A DNA stretch of 64,000 bases from Carya illinoinensis (taxonomy: Eukaryota > Streptophyta > Magnoliopsida > Fagales > Juglandaceae). The translations under genes were made by a program, and so were the position numbers. Below the pieces are notes generated by a model. It ran no database searches. It had not been told where the DNA came from and was given only the letters and a program-made list of their open reading frames with translations. This document shows positions 46,083 to 57,523 of the stretch, in pieces (position 1 is the stretch's first letter; each line of letters starts with the position of its first letter). The DNA lies in contig NC_056766.1 of the NCBI RefSeq assembly GCF_018687715.1, positions 19,699,001 to 19,763,000 of the forward strand, given 5' to 3'.

Positions 46083-46896
46083 CCCAAATAAACATCCATC
46101 TTAGCCATAGGCCCATTTTGGTCTTTTAGCTCATGATTTAGTATAGAGGGCCCACTATTCTATGTCATCTTCTCCATAAACACATCCCTTCCCACCTCAA
46201 TGTCTTTCATAACCTACGCAACATTAGCTTGCCATTTATTAAGAGATTCAAACCCACTATCTCCATAATCAATGCGATCCGTTGACATATATTCACTCCC
46301 TTTATCCCCGCCTCCCCTTTAGAGATTTGCCCAACCTTTTTGAAAATGTCCAATTCAATGTCTCCCACCATTTGTGGAGATTGTGATTGCATGACTAAAG
46401 CACCTCTCCTTCGTCGTCCATCGCAGTCACCAGAACAGCCACTAGAGGTGAATTACTAGTAGCATATTTCTGATTCTGTCATTCCCCACCACCAACTCCA
46501 TTACCTACTGCCCTCATCCACAAGCCACAAGGAAAACCATCTTCCTCAACTTTACATTGTGCCTTCTACCATTAGTCACACTCCTTATGCCCATGGCCCA
46601 ATCGGCAACAACAATAGCAAAAGTTAGGAAGTCACTTGTAGGACAAGTGAATCCAATTTTGTATCCCCGTTCCAAAGTTTATCATCTTCCCTCTAAGTAA
46701 TGGCTTTGTAATATCAATTGTGACCCTCACTCACATGAACTCTCCCCATGCCATTTCTCCTTCCTCAAGATCCACTTCTTCTACCTTCCCAATTTTTCTT
46801 CCTATTAGATCCCCGATGTACTCATTCCTTGCACCAAGGGGTAATCCATGTAAATGAATCCAAAACAGAGCCTCTGTAAAGCATATTTGGTGAATA
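46083..46896 (-). pseudogene. LINE ORF1, distal part (DUF4283 end and CCHC knuckle)
   Basis: The minus strand continues the DUF4283 fold broken at 50222: FWIHLHGLPLGARNEYIGD, GRKIGKVEEVDLEEGE, then VRVTIDITKPLLRGK. A CCHC zinc knuckle follows at 46619-46578 (pattern C-x2-C-x4-H-x4-C within CYCCCRLGHGHKEC). The rest, to 46083, has MVGDIELDIFKKVG and further degenerate sequence. Several stops and frameshifts occur. ORF1 of plant L1 elements is an RNA-binding chaperone for retrotransposition. Confidence 0.8.
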
Positions 46897-47629
46897 GGTT
46901 GTGTGACATCTCCAAATTACATTTGGGATCGGATGGAAATTTGAAGCGTCGAGACATGCAACACAAGGTTATCTGCCCATGTTCATGACATATAAGATGC
47001 AATGTTCCTAACATGCATCTAACATTATGCAATATTCGTAGCGTATAAATTTTTTTTCTTTAGCAATACTATGCACCAAATTGAAAATATCCCAATGCTT
47101 AAAACATACTTCATACATAAAGACCCATTGAACAATTAAGAAACACTAGTCCAAAATGGTTATGATCCAAAAAGTACTGGAGATGCAACTTCATCGTACA
47201 AGTAGTAATTTACGTTAACTACTATATTAACATTGACGTCGCACCGTTGCTCAGTCAACTGTGTCTAGTTGGTCAGTTCCTAATTCTCCTTCAGGTCCTG
47301 TAACAAAATTTACCATTCGGGAGAATGGTAGTTGGGACTACCATAGTGAGATTTGATTACAAATCTCAGTAAGTTAACAAAAAACCTCCATACAGGCTAA
47401 TGATGCATGGATGACAGTAAAAGCATGAATGCATAATCAAATTCATAAGTAATTAAAGCATAACTTGACGTACAACATAGCATAACTAACATAACTTAAA
47501 TTGAAACGTGAACTGAACTTGACCTGACATGAACTTGATTTGAAACTTGACTTAACATGAACTTGCTCTAAAACTTGACTTAACATGAACGTGATCTGCA
47601 ATTTATTCTTTAACTACTTAAATACATAC

Positions 47630-48045
47630 TCCACAGTTGTTGTGACCCTATGTATTCTACGTGTCACAATTGCTGTGTCTCACGTAGTATATGCGTCACA
47701 ATTGCTGTAACTCCATACATAAGTAATCAAAGCATAACTTGATGTATAACATAGCATAACTTGACGTACAACATAGCATAACTGACATAAATTAAATTGA
47801 AATGTAAACTGAACTTGACTTGACTTGACATAAACTTGAACATGAACATAATATGTATGTGAACATAACATGACATAACATAAACTTGATCTGAAACTTA
47901 TTTTTTAATTGCTTAAATACATACTCCACAGTTGTTGTAGCCCCATGTATTACAAGTGTTACAATTGTTGTGTCTCACATAGTGTATGCGTCACAATTGC
48001 TGTGACCCCATACTTCGTGTGCTACAGTTGTTGTGGACCCCACGA
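47630..48045. repeat. Repeats of CACAATTGCTGTG-type near-palindrome
   Basis: About seven units of CACARTTGYTGTG occur near 47632, 47666, 47697, 47926, 47959, 47991 and 48021, often followed by ACCCCAT or TCTCACGTAG. The block sits at the same place in the LTR as the AATCATTCTGATTGT array of the copy at 8340. Confidence 0.75.
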
Positions 48046-49693
48046 AACTGAATGTAACTCAAGATGAAACGTGACTGGAATACGAAAGGATAGAAGCTCT
48101 GACGTAACATAACGTGACTTCAACATAACTTGAAAGACATGACCAACTTGAGATAGGGTTATATTGTAACATGACTTAAACATGTAACACACAATATTTC
48201 ATAACATGATATCACATGTAACGGAATCATACTTAACATGACATACTTGCAACAGTGAACATGACATGACATACATATAGTAGATGGCATACTTAACATG
48301 ATGTACTTGTAATGTATAGCAATACATAATAAAAAATCTTGTGTAACAGATGAAAACTGATAACAGAATAAATTTCGTGTAACAAACAAATATGTGACAA
48401 CTTGGCATGACATGGCATATATGATAACACACATACATACACTGCAATTCCTTTACTTAGCACACATACTCAGTAAACTGCTAGTAAGTTAAAAGCTAAC
48501 TTACCTCGATCTCCACGTTTCTTATAAAAGCTCAAGTGCAGTCACGAGGAACTGTAATTAGTAATTCTAAAACTTAGAACTAAATCATTAATAATTTTAA
48601 ATATGGAAAAATACTAACTTAAAGAGTAAAATTTTCATTTTACCCTCTACATGTAGTAAAATGGTCGTTTTACCCCTAACTTAAGGATTTTGCATACTGA
48701 CTTCAAAAGTCACCAAAATTTACATGCCTCATGTAAATTTTATCCTAAACTCAAATATCAATTTATAAAAATTTAAAACTAATCACAACTATTAAAACTC
48801 CATAGGGCCGAAATTCCATATACTATTTCCATTGATTTTTGTTTCAACTTGTTTTGATTAACCTTTTGATCTATGACTTATAAAGATGTGATCTTCAAAC
48901 CAAACCATCACATGATTTAAAAAGATATCCTAAAACATATATAAGCTTCTAATTCAAGATCACATGGTTAAACATTAACCAAAATATAAATTGAGCCAAA
49001 AACATTCACACTTTGGCCTATCTGAACATCTCTTTGCATAATATTTCATATCTTTGAAACTAACATCAAATATCTTCAAAATAGTATTTTAATATGTATA
49101 TAAGAGGCTTATGATCCTTAAATAAAATTATCAAAGCTATTGGAATAGGTTTAAACCACCAAAGATTTAAACTTTCTCAAAACAGAAACTGTTTTTCATC
49201 TTCCAGTTTCTAAGTTTCTAGATCTAAGAAAATATTTCATCAAAACCTATAATCATGCAACAAATACTAAACCAATAATCATATACACATGTTAATAATA
49301 CTCTATAAAAATTTCAGACCAAGATCTATCCATTAGCTTTGTCAAAAACTCCAAAATACAACATATTCTCCAGTTTATCTCCCAGAATGACCTTTCTAGA
49401 GTTTAAACAATATTTGACTGACCAAATGATCTTCAAATGGAACAAATAAGCTATCCACATAAACTATACCAAAAAATTAACAATTTGTATTAAGGAGACT
49501 TTATGATAAAACACTTACAAAAACTTCAAAATGAACGTGCAAAAGAATACCTAAAAGTTGTCCGAGAGAGTGTTTGGTGTTCTTTCAATGAAAGGTGTAA
49601 AGGAAGATGATTTCGTGGGAGTAGGCTGGAGATATTTATGCACAAGATATGGAAAAGGATGAGGCTGAAGTGAGGGTTGAGTGTTGGTTTTTC

Positions 49694-49893
49694 TTACCCA
49701 ATAATATCCACAAAAATCAGCTCAATATATTTTTACCCAATAATATCCACGAAAATCAGTTCAAGATATTTTTACCCAAAAATATCCACAAATATCATCT
49801 CAAGATATTTTTACCCAATAATATCCACAAAAATCAGCTCAAAATATTTTTACCTAAAAATATCCACAAATATCAGCCCAAGATATTTTCTAA
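49694..49893. repeat. Five-unit tandem repeat with about 39-bp period
   Basis: Units of TTTACCCAATAATATCCACA followed by AAATCAGCTCAAGATA-type sequence. Because the period is close to a multiple of three, two overlapping frames stay open (FLPNNIHKNQLKI-like repeats); these are not proteins I recognise. Confidence 0.85.
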
Positions 49894-50221
49894 TGGTAGA
49901 GTATAAACTTGGAAGAGTGAGGTAGCTCTTTGAATTTTTTCCTTCTAGAGCCTTCTAGATCCTCTTGAAGACATCTGATTAGCCATATAGGAGGATGAAA
50001 TTACTTGGCCAAAATCAATGCTAAGGTGTCTAATTAAAACTTTTCTAATTTAATTTGGACATTCCACACTTCTGATTACATAGTGAGTAATAACACTAAC
50101 TATGTGGTTAGACTAAAACCTATACGATTAATGGATTCGTGAAAACTTATGGGGTCTTCACGAGATTCCTAAAACCAATAGAAATTTCACCATTAAATTT
50201 CTAGCGGGCTGTTATAGGTTG

Positions 50222-50564
50222 ATTCCCTTCCACCTCTTCTAGCAACACCAATTGTTTGTCAAAAGACTAGGGGCCTTCTCAATTCACACGCTTCTTATCT
50301 CTAATATCTTCAAATTCAATAAGTATTAACGTAGAAGTCAATTCAAAAAATATGATATTCTTGACAAGCCTCCAAATCCTTTTCATCATCAATTTAAAAG
50401 CATCTCTATTATCATGCCACACTGTCAAAAGTTGTGTAATCAAGCATTGACCTCCACGAATAAAGGCATCTTCCAATTTATGGGTGGGTCTCCACTTGAA
50501 TCTCCTCTTGTTCCTGATCCGCAAGGGATAAACTTTTATACAACTCCTCCAGATTCCCTTCCAT
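50222..50564 (-). pseudogene. LINE ORF1, N-terminal part
   Basis: The start ATG is at 50564 (MEGNLEELYKSLSLADQEQE). It is followed, with a frameshift near 50480, by DAFKLMMKRIWRLVKNIIFF and LILIEFEDIRDKKRV, the first half of the DUF4283 domain of plant L1 ORF1. Stops follow and the frame is cut at 50222 by the family B solo LTR, resuming at 46896. Confidence 0.8.
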
Positions 50565-53500
50565 TTCAAAAAAGTAGGGTCTACAGATGGGAGTGTAGGT
50601 AAACAACCTATACAACGACAGGAAGAACAACCTCTACTCAGCAGAAACTAAGAGAGGACCTATAAAACTTGGAGCCTTAATTCCATTATAAATCTTAAGT
50701 TGTAACTATATACTCAAGTTAGCTATATATATATATATATATATATATCATGTATGCATGTGTGTGTAGTCAATTCAAAATAGATTTTTCTACTTCACCA
50801 TAGTTTGTCATAAGGCTTGCTTCTTATAGCATTGTAATTATAATAATTACATAATTACATTAAACCCTCATGACATTAATTAATTAATAAGAGAAATATG
50901 AGAAAACAAAGAGGGATAGGGAAGGTTCAAGGAGATTGGTAAAAAGTTCAAGGATAAGAAGCCAAACTAGACATGCAAAGTGACGAAGGCCATGAATGGG
51001 AAGTACTTGGGATTCTAGACTACCTTATCCAAAAGATTGTCTCCCCCGCATCTTGCGTAAGATCACAGAGCCTGCCCTTCTTTTGAAGTTGAAGATTCCC
51101 TAATGGAGATGTATGACAGAATTGTCTTACAAAATAAAAACAAAGAAATAAAGAACAAGCAAGGAGGACATGAGGACACTAAACATCAAAGTTGCAACTC
51201 ACAAAGGAGTGTATGCGGCAGCCAAAGTAGACCTGCAACAACCTACAACACTCAAGGAAAGCATGTCGTTGAAAAAGTAAATAAAGTATGATGCAATTCA
51301 CAAAAAGAAGAAAGCAGCAGAAAGGAGAAAGTGTTTGCATAGAAATTCAAAACATTAGTTGAAGGAATACATGACTGCACACAAAGAGAAGTCAAGGTCT
51401 CAATGCATAAAGCACTGGATACACCACATTGTCCAACAAGTTGAGATTTACTATATGTAATTTAGTAGCAGAATAGAAAGATGAATTTTAGAAGTTTTCT
51501 TTTTCTTTTCAGTTCTTGTAATAGTGTATATATATAAGTGTTCCCTGTACCATAAATTTGAATCAATGAGAGAAGAGTTTCTCCACATCACTTGTTCATT
51601 TTATATTTTAGTTTCTATTTTCTATTTTAATAAACTGTGGACGGTACCATGGAGAACTTCAAAAACCTAAAAGGCCCTCGTGATTTTACAAGCATTAATA
51701 TTTTCCGTTGAAATCATGTGAACATAGATCCTTCCAAACTATGTACATTAGGACAGGCTAACAAGACGATGATTTAACATATTAAAGACAAGATTGACCA
51801 GCTCATTAATGAGATATACAAATTATTTATTAGCCACTTCATCTAATTTAGGGCAAAGTGATCATCAAAGAGACTAACAAAATACCTCTTGATCACCATC
51901 AATCAAAGAAACAAAGAGTCCCTCAGGAAGTATGTCTTTCGTTTGAATTGGGAAGCAATGCTAGCAGATAAGCTGGATAAGAATTAGGTAATCTAGATCA
52001 CAAGATCATTAGTAGATCATAGTTATCCAACGTGATGTTTTCCTAGCCCCAAAACAACTTGTTTTGCAAACTTGACAAAGTTTATGGCCAAAGCACAAAG
52101 GCTATTGAATACCAATATTTAAAGAGATTATGAAAGCTCAAATGGCCCAATCTAAGTGCATGTTTGTAAATAAACTCATTAGGGTGGTGGGACTGTTCTT
52201 ATCCTTAAGGCACCCTCTTGGCAGAAGGAGACCATGGCCAGGTTAAGGATAAAATAATGATCTAGCAAAGTGCCACCGAGAATTTAGGTGAGATTGAGAT
52301 GGCAGAAGGGAGGCTAGAGAAGATGGTATAAGTGGGGTCCTTTCTCAAAAACTCATCCTGTCTTTAGAGTTTATAAACATATGTTTGTAGGACAATTTCA
52401 TGTGTCGTTAGAAGAAGATAGAAACCATCATCATCAACATAGGTAATCATGGAAAGTGAAGAATCACTTCAAGAAGTTTGATATAAATAAGTCTCAATAG
52501 AATCTTAGGTAGATGAATTGTGACCAAGATAAACCTAGAAATAGGGACATCCAAGGAGCTCTTAGATGAATGATTGATTGGTAGGGCAAAGAATTACGAA
52601 AAGGTGAACCAGGCTAACGAAAGGCTAGGGAGACTAAATATAAGCTACTTGGAGAAGTCTTATATTAAAGAAGCTTATGGGAGATCTATGAAGAAGTGTG
52701 TAGAAACCGTTCTAGAGGCAACCACACCAAGGCCGCCCAGTGGTGATCATCGTACGTCTATTTAATTTTGATGGGAAAAAAAATTGTAATAGAATGGGCT
52801 ATTCCTAAAATTCTGACCACGAGGAATGTATTGCTTAAAAAATGAAAGTACACCTAAATCCAAATCGGGCTTAGTACAATAGGTGTCCTAACAAAATATT
52901 TTTAAGTGTTGTTTATCTTTTATCTTTACATGCTCAGAAAACGCTATCCCTATGATGCTTAGGAAACTGAAACTCGGGAATTGTAATAAAGGGGCACCCA
53001 TAGTGGCACCCATTTCCCTTCTTTTGGGGTTATGAAGTAACTATTAAACCACTTCATGAGTCTTGAGAGCTGGTCTTTAATGGCGGGGGCTACTTAAAGA
53101 GGCTATCCCCCCTTTGGATGACAGCTTACTTGTGGCATATATAGAAAATCTCTCTCTAAAATAGTTCGCTCTAGTCCCGATATTTAGATTGTGAAATATG
53201 TGGGTGTTAATCTAGTATTACTACGTAGCACACTCCACAATCAATACGAGAGAATTTTGGATGAACAACGATGATGGAGAATCCATGGAACAACCACACT
53301 ATATCTACGATTTGCCAAATAGGTAATATCGCTTCCGTTATATATTCTAATTTAGTATTTCTAACAAGAATTTTATTCATGATTTCTAATTTTGTTTGAT
53401 CAGGATTTGACAATCTAAGAATTAATCTTGCTAGAGTATTTGGTTTTGTACCGCTCCATTAACGAAGGTTCAAGTGACAAGTCACATATGGCGTATACTA

Positions 53501-55616
53501 TTTCCAAAGAACTAGCCAATAGCATAATCATTGGAATTCTGATGGAATCTTTATAAACAGTAAGAGCTCCTTATCTGTCAAGCAATGCAGAATTCGATAC
53601 AACACATACAGGGTATCACAAGTTCACCATCCCACTTTTGTTCTCATGTAATGACATGCAGTACGTACATGGTATTATCTATATATTAATCATTTAGAAA
53701 TGGTCTAATATTAGTCCATTAGTAATGCCACGTCACACATAAATGTGCTGAAAGAGAGATCATGGGTGTCATGTATTATATTAACCTAGTACTATAAAAG
53801 ATAAATGATCTTCAAGTATTACACCCACTACCTAGCTAGCACTAATTTTTTCAACAATCAAAGCTAGCTCATTTTGAGCAACTGAGTGTCGATCCGCACG
53901 CCGCATGTGCAAGGCGAGAAAGCATGTGGACAGGCCAACGATCGAAGAGTGGAACTTGATCATATTTTTTTAATTGGGATAGTACAAAATGTATATATAA
54001 TAAGAGTTTGAACTCAATATCGCATACTAAATTATTATTTCATGTTTCATTGAAAAGTAATAATATCATCTAACAATGCACCTAACTTGCTTGTTGCATA
54101 TCCAAACTAATTATAAAGAATAATTACAATGACAGACAAACGGAGCTGTTCTTTAAGTAGTACTGTAGTACTGCATCAAGCAAACAGCTAGATGGCCAGC
54201 GTGCTGTTGCAGGTACCTCAAAATCGAAAAGGCCTAGTACTGTAGCTAGCTACGATATTCATATTTATTGATTATATATACCTTCAGAATGGAGTCGTTG
54301 AAGCTTTAGAGCTGAAATTAATTTGCATTGGACATCAATTAATGTAATTTGCAGCTAGCTTGCTAGCTAGCAATTTGTAGCCTAAGCTAGACCCTAAAAT
54401 CCTCAAATAGATTAAAGTCCTAAACAATTATAATATATAGCAAGTATTCTTCTTGAAGGAATAAGTAAATCTTCTTGCAATCTACGCCTAAACTAAGAAG
54501 ATGGGGGTACTCGACCATGCAACACAGAACAGTCAGTCCTATTTACTCGCAAGCTATATAGGTGGGTCATGATTTTCAAACAATTTGTTCACGGATTTGG
54601 CCTCCTTTCCATTCAATTTTGTGCTTTTGTTTGAATAGAAATGATAAGTGAAACAACACTTTTTTGGTGTGTTGTGGGTATGTACTGCATGTGACCAGAA
54701 TCAACTTGTGATCCTATATATCCACTTCGTTCGGTCTACCTGCAATCTCAATGATTATAGGTCTTGAAATGAAGTAGTGATCGTGCTGATAAACATCATA
54801 TTTCAAGCTTTCTCATGAAAATCTAGTGCAATTATTGATTATGATATTCTGATCCCCAATCCATATAAGATTTTTAAAAAAAAATTATGAAATATATATA
54901 CCCAGAAATTCTAAAACTTCAAGAACATTATGGGCTAAGCACATGAGTTGTTTAAAAAAACCAAGGCATGATGTTTATTATATTCAAAACTACCTCCTTG
55001 TTTGTGATCAATATCCTAGGATGATATTCTTGTAAAATAACCCCATTATTTTCCCCACTAAACACCCATGCACCAGCAAATTAACAACTGCATGTATGTA
55101 GACAGTTCCTTGCTGATTTGTTCGACTTTTTATGTATTTTGCATTCTCTCTCTTTTTATTGAAGACACCAAAAGCTAACTAACATGACTTTGTTTTATAC
55201 AACGTACGTCTGTGCTTAATTACCATTCATGATGACCTCGACAAACGTATATAAAGATATTTCTTAAGTGGAACAGAAAAGAAAGGATAACGAAAAAGGA
55301 ACTCGAAAGAAAAAGGGGAAGCTTTTTAATCTAAGATTGTAAATGGTTCAGTGAAAAAGAGAAAAAGAAAGAACTAAAATAGACAAAGGAACGGATCTTA
55401 AACCGACCAATTGAAGCATCTCTGAGTCAAAACGAAATTCAAGACGAAAAGGACCCCTCATCTCAACAAAATCTATGTGGGTTCTGTTCCAGATCACGAG
55501 CTCGAGCCTCTCCTTTGGGATGCTATCATTTACACCAGGTTTTATTTAGTGGTCTTATTCAGCATTGTCCTTAGTTCTCCAGCTAACGCTATGTTACATC
55601 TTTGTCACATAACAGA

Positions 55617-55654
<38 letters not shown>

Positions 55655-56707
55655 AATACATGCAGACGCTGATGATGTAGTGTGCCTAACACAACTGTTT
55701 GCTGAAGTTTCATGCATGATCACTAGCTAGTCATGTGTCTTTTGTGAAATAGACATGGCTTTTTGAGTTGCATGAGAGAGGGATGTCGTTGAGAAGTGTG
55801 ATCATATTACACACATATGCATTCAGGTAATATTACAAACTTGTCTCTGCCTGCACACAGTACTGTGCCTCCCTACGCAAAAGGATTTTTATTTTCGAAG
55901 AGTACGAAACCCTATGGCTTTAGGGCTCTTATATATATATATATATAAACAAACCCTAGGGGCCGGGGCTCAGCCTATGCGGTCAGAAAGGAACTAATGT
56001 TAATGTAAACATTGGTTTTGCTCTGTTCTGATTTGAAACATAGTAAAACAACTGGGTTCAGCTGCCCCATATATGTAGTTTCTTTGTAACCAATCAATCA
56101 TTGCTTGCCATTTCAAGTCTTACAGTCTGTGCGACCATGGATATTTTTGTCAATTCTTGAAATATCCTGCTTTTGGGATGTTGTGAAAAGGGCATCTTTT
56201 CTCAACTGTAGTCCCATGTCTATGGCAACATGAACAGAAAAAAAGTTATTTTAGATTGGCAACCTGGATCTCTGCAACCCTTTGTTTAAGCTATAAGAGT
56301 TAGGGTGGGGTAGAAGAGCGTGAAGTATTCTCTGAACTGTGTTTAGAACATTAATACAGAAAAGATTGCAGAAAGCTGAAGGAGTTATATGCCGAGTTTT
56401 CCTCCGTTGAGGGCCTCATTTTCCTCCATTTAATTGGGAATCATATAAGAAATAATCTCTTTTTTTAGCTTTAAATATTTTAGCTTTAATGCATGACCTA
56501 CCAACCATTCTTTGGACAGACGACGGATATAAGGCCTTCGAGTTAAGCATCTGAAACTGAAACATTTAAATTTTAGAAAAATATCATTTGCACCCTTCAA
56601 CTAGTGATATTACAGTTTGGGTAATGATTTACACCTTTACTGCTCAGTTTTTTGTTTTTTTCTTTTTGCTCTTTAAATTTGGATTAAAAGTCTAAGAATA
56701 TGGAACC
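50565..56707. other. Long region without recognised genes
   Basis: Six kilobases of ordinary AT-rich sequence. I find no exon series, RNA gene or coding transposon domain. It has a TA run at 50727-50749, a CT run near 55624-55650 and a TA run near 55931-55948. The 51480-51650 part (TATATATAAGTG, then AATCAATGAGAGAAGAG) resembles the end of an LTR but could not be confirmed. Frames at 52574-52765 and 53207-53413 show nothing recognisable. Confidence 0.45.
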
Positions 56708-56934
56708 CTTGCATAATTTAGAAGAATATAACTTCAACCAACGTATTCATGTAATCAATTTTTTATAAAATTGAATTTATTTTTAATTAAATTACATGAA
56801 TACGTTAGTTGATTGAATTTATTTTCTTCTAGATTATACAAGAATGGTCAATTTTTATAAAATTAAAATTATTTTTAATTAAATTACATGAATACGTTAG
56901 TTAATTGAATTTGTTTTCGTCTAAATTATACAAG
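56708..56934. mobile_element. MITE-like inverted repeat with a duplicated right arm
   Basis: The left arm (56708-56757, CTTGCATAATTTAGAAG... to ACGTATTCATGTAAT) is the near-perfect inverse of the right arm (56791-56842, ATTACATGAATACGTTAG... to AGATTATACAAG), around an AT-rich loop. The right arm and loop are repeated once more, ending at 56934. No target duplication identified. Confidence 0.7.
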
Positions 56935-57523
56935 AATGTCTTATTCTGAAATTTTTAATCTAGATACAAGTAGAATAAAGGAAAAAACTAACTAGATATA
57001 CATAGTAAAATAGTAATAAAAGGAGGTGTATGAGTATAGTATTCTTATAGGATATTTTCACCAATTATTGACACGTATGGTACACCTTTTAAGTAGTTTT
57101 AGATTACATAGTTTTAGATGCAAAAATGTAAAACTCGTAATAATTAGAAGATGCCAATGTGGATAGTTTAGATCAGTACAAAATGTCAAAAGCCTAGAAG
57201 TTGGAGGAATATAAAGAGTATTTCCGTTTTAAATTTTCTCAAAGCAAACCTATGAAAATCTACATTTTTACACCTTTCAGTCCAGGTAATTCCAATCTCA
57301 ACAAGAAGCAGCTGGATTGGACTCATAGGAAATATACAGAACTGGGGAATTAACTTCACGTCTTCCCAAATTCAATACTTAGACCCAAACTTAGTTCTCA
57401 GACATTAAGCACTGAAAAAGTTGCAAACGAATTTCAATTCCCAAGCCAATTTCTTTTCCAAGGATTTGGGAACGCATGCCACGATGAAATCACAAGAATG
57501 CAGCTTAAATACTCGATTCAGCA

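Larger units (their letters stand above)
46902..50216 (-). mobile_element. Family B solo LTR, 3.3 kb, inserted in LINE ORF1
   Basis: The left end is TGTGACATCTCC at 46902, the right end GCTGTTATA at 50216 (terminal CA decayed to TA; the related LTRs at 30416 and 32580 end GTTACA). Target duplications GGTTG lie at 46897-46901 and 50217-50221. The LINE reading frame before and after fits together in sense, confirming precise insertion. The interior is collinear with the inverse of 7937-10102. There is no gag or pol. Frames such as 48159-48447 and 49649-49925 are repeat artefacts. Confidence 0.85.

Noticed and set aside
49649..49925. Repeat protein with NNIHKNQ-type units
   Set aside because: The 39-bp tandem repeat stays open in two frames, and it lies inside a solo LTR.
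51480..51650. Possible copia LTR end
   Set aside because: The TATA-like stretch and AATCAATGAGAGAAGAG look LTR-like, but I found no second LTR, primer site or coding domain.
52574..52765. Short frame starting MIGRAKNYEKVNQ
   Set aside because: No recognisable domain, no exon partners and no conservation evidence.
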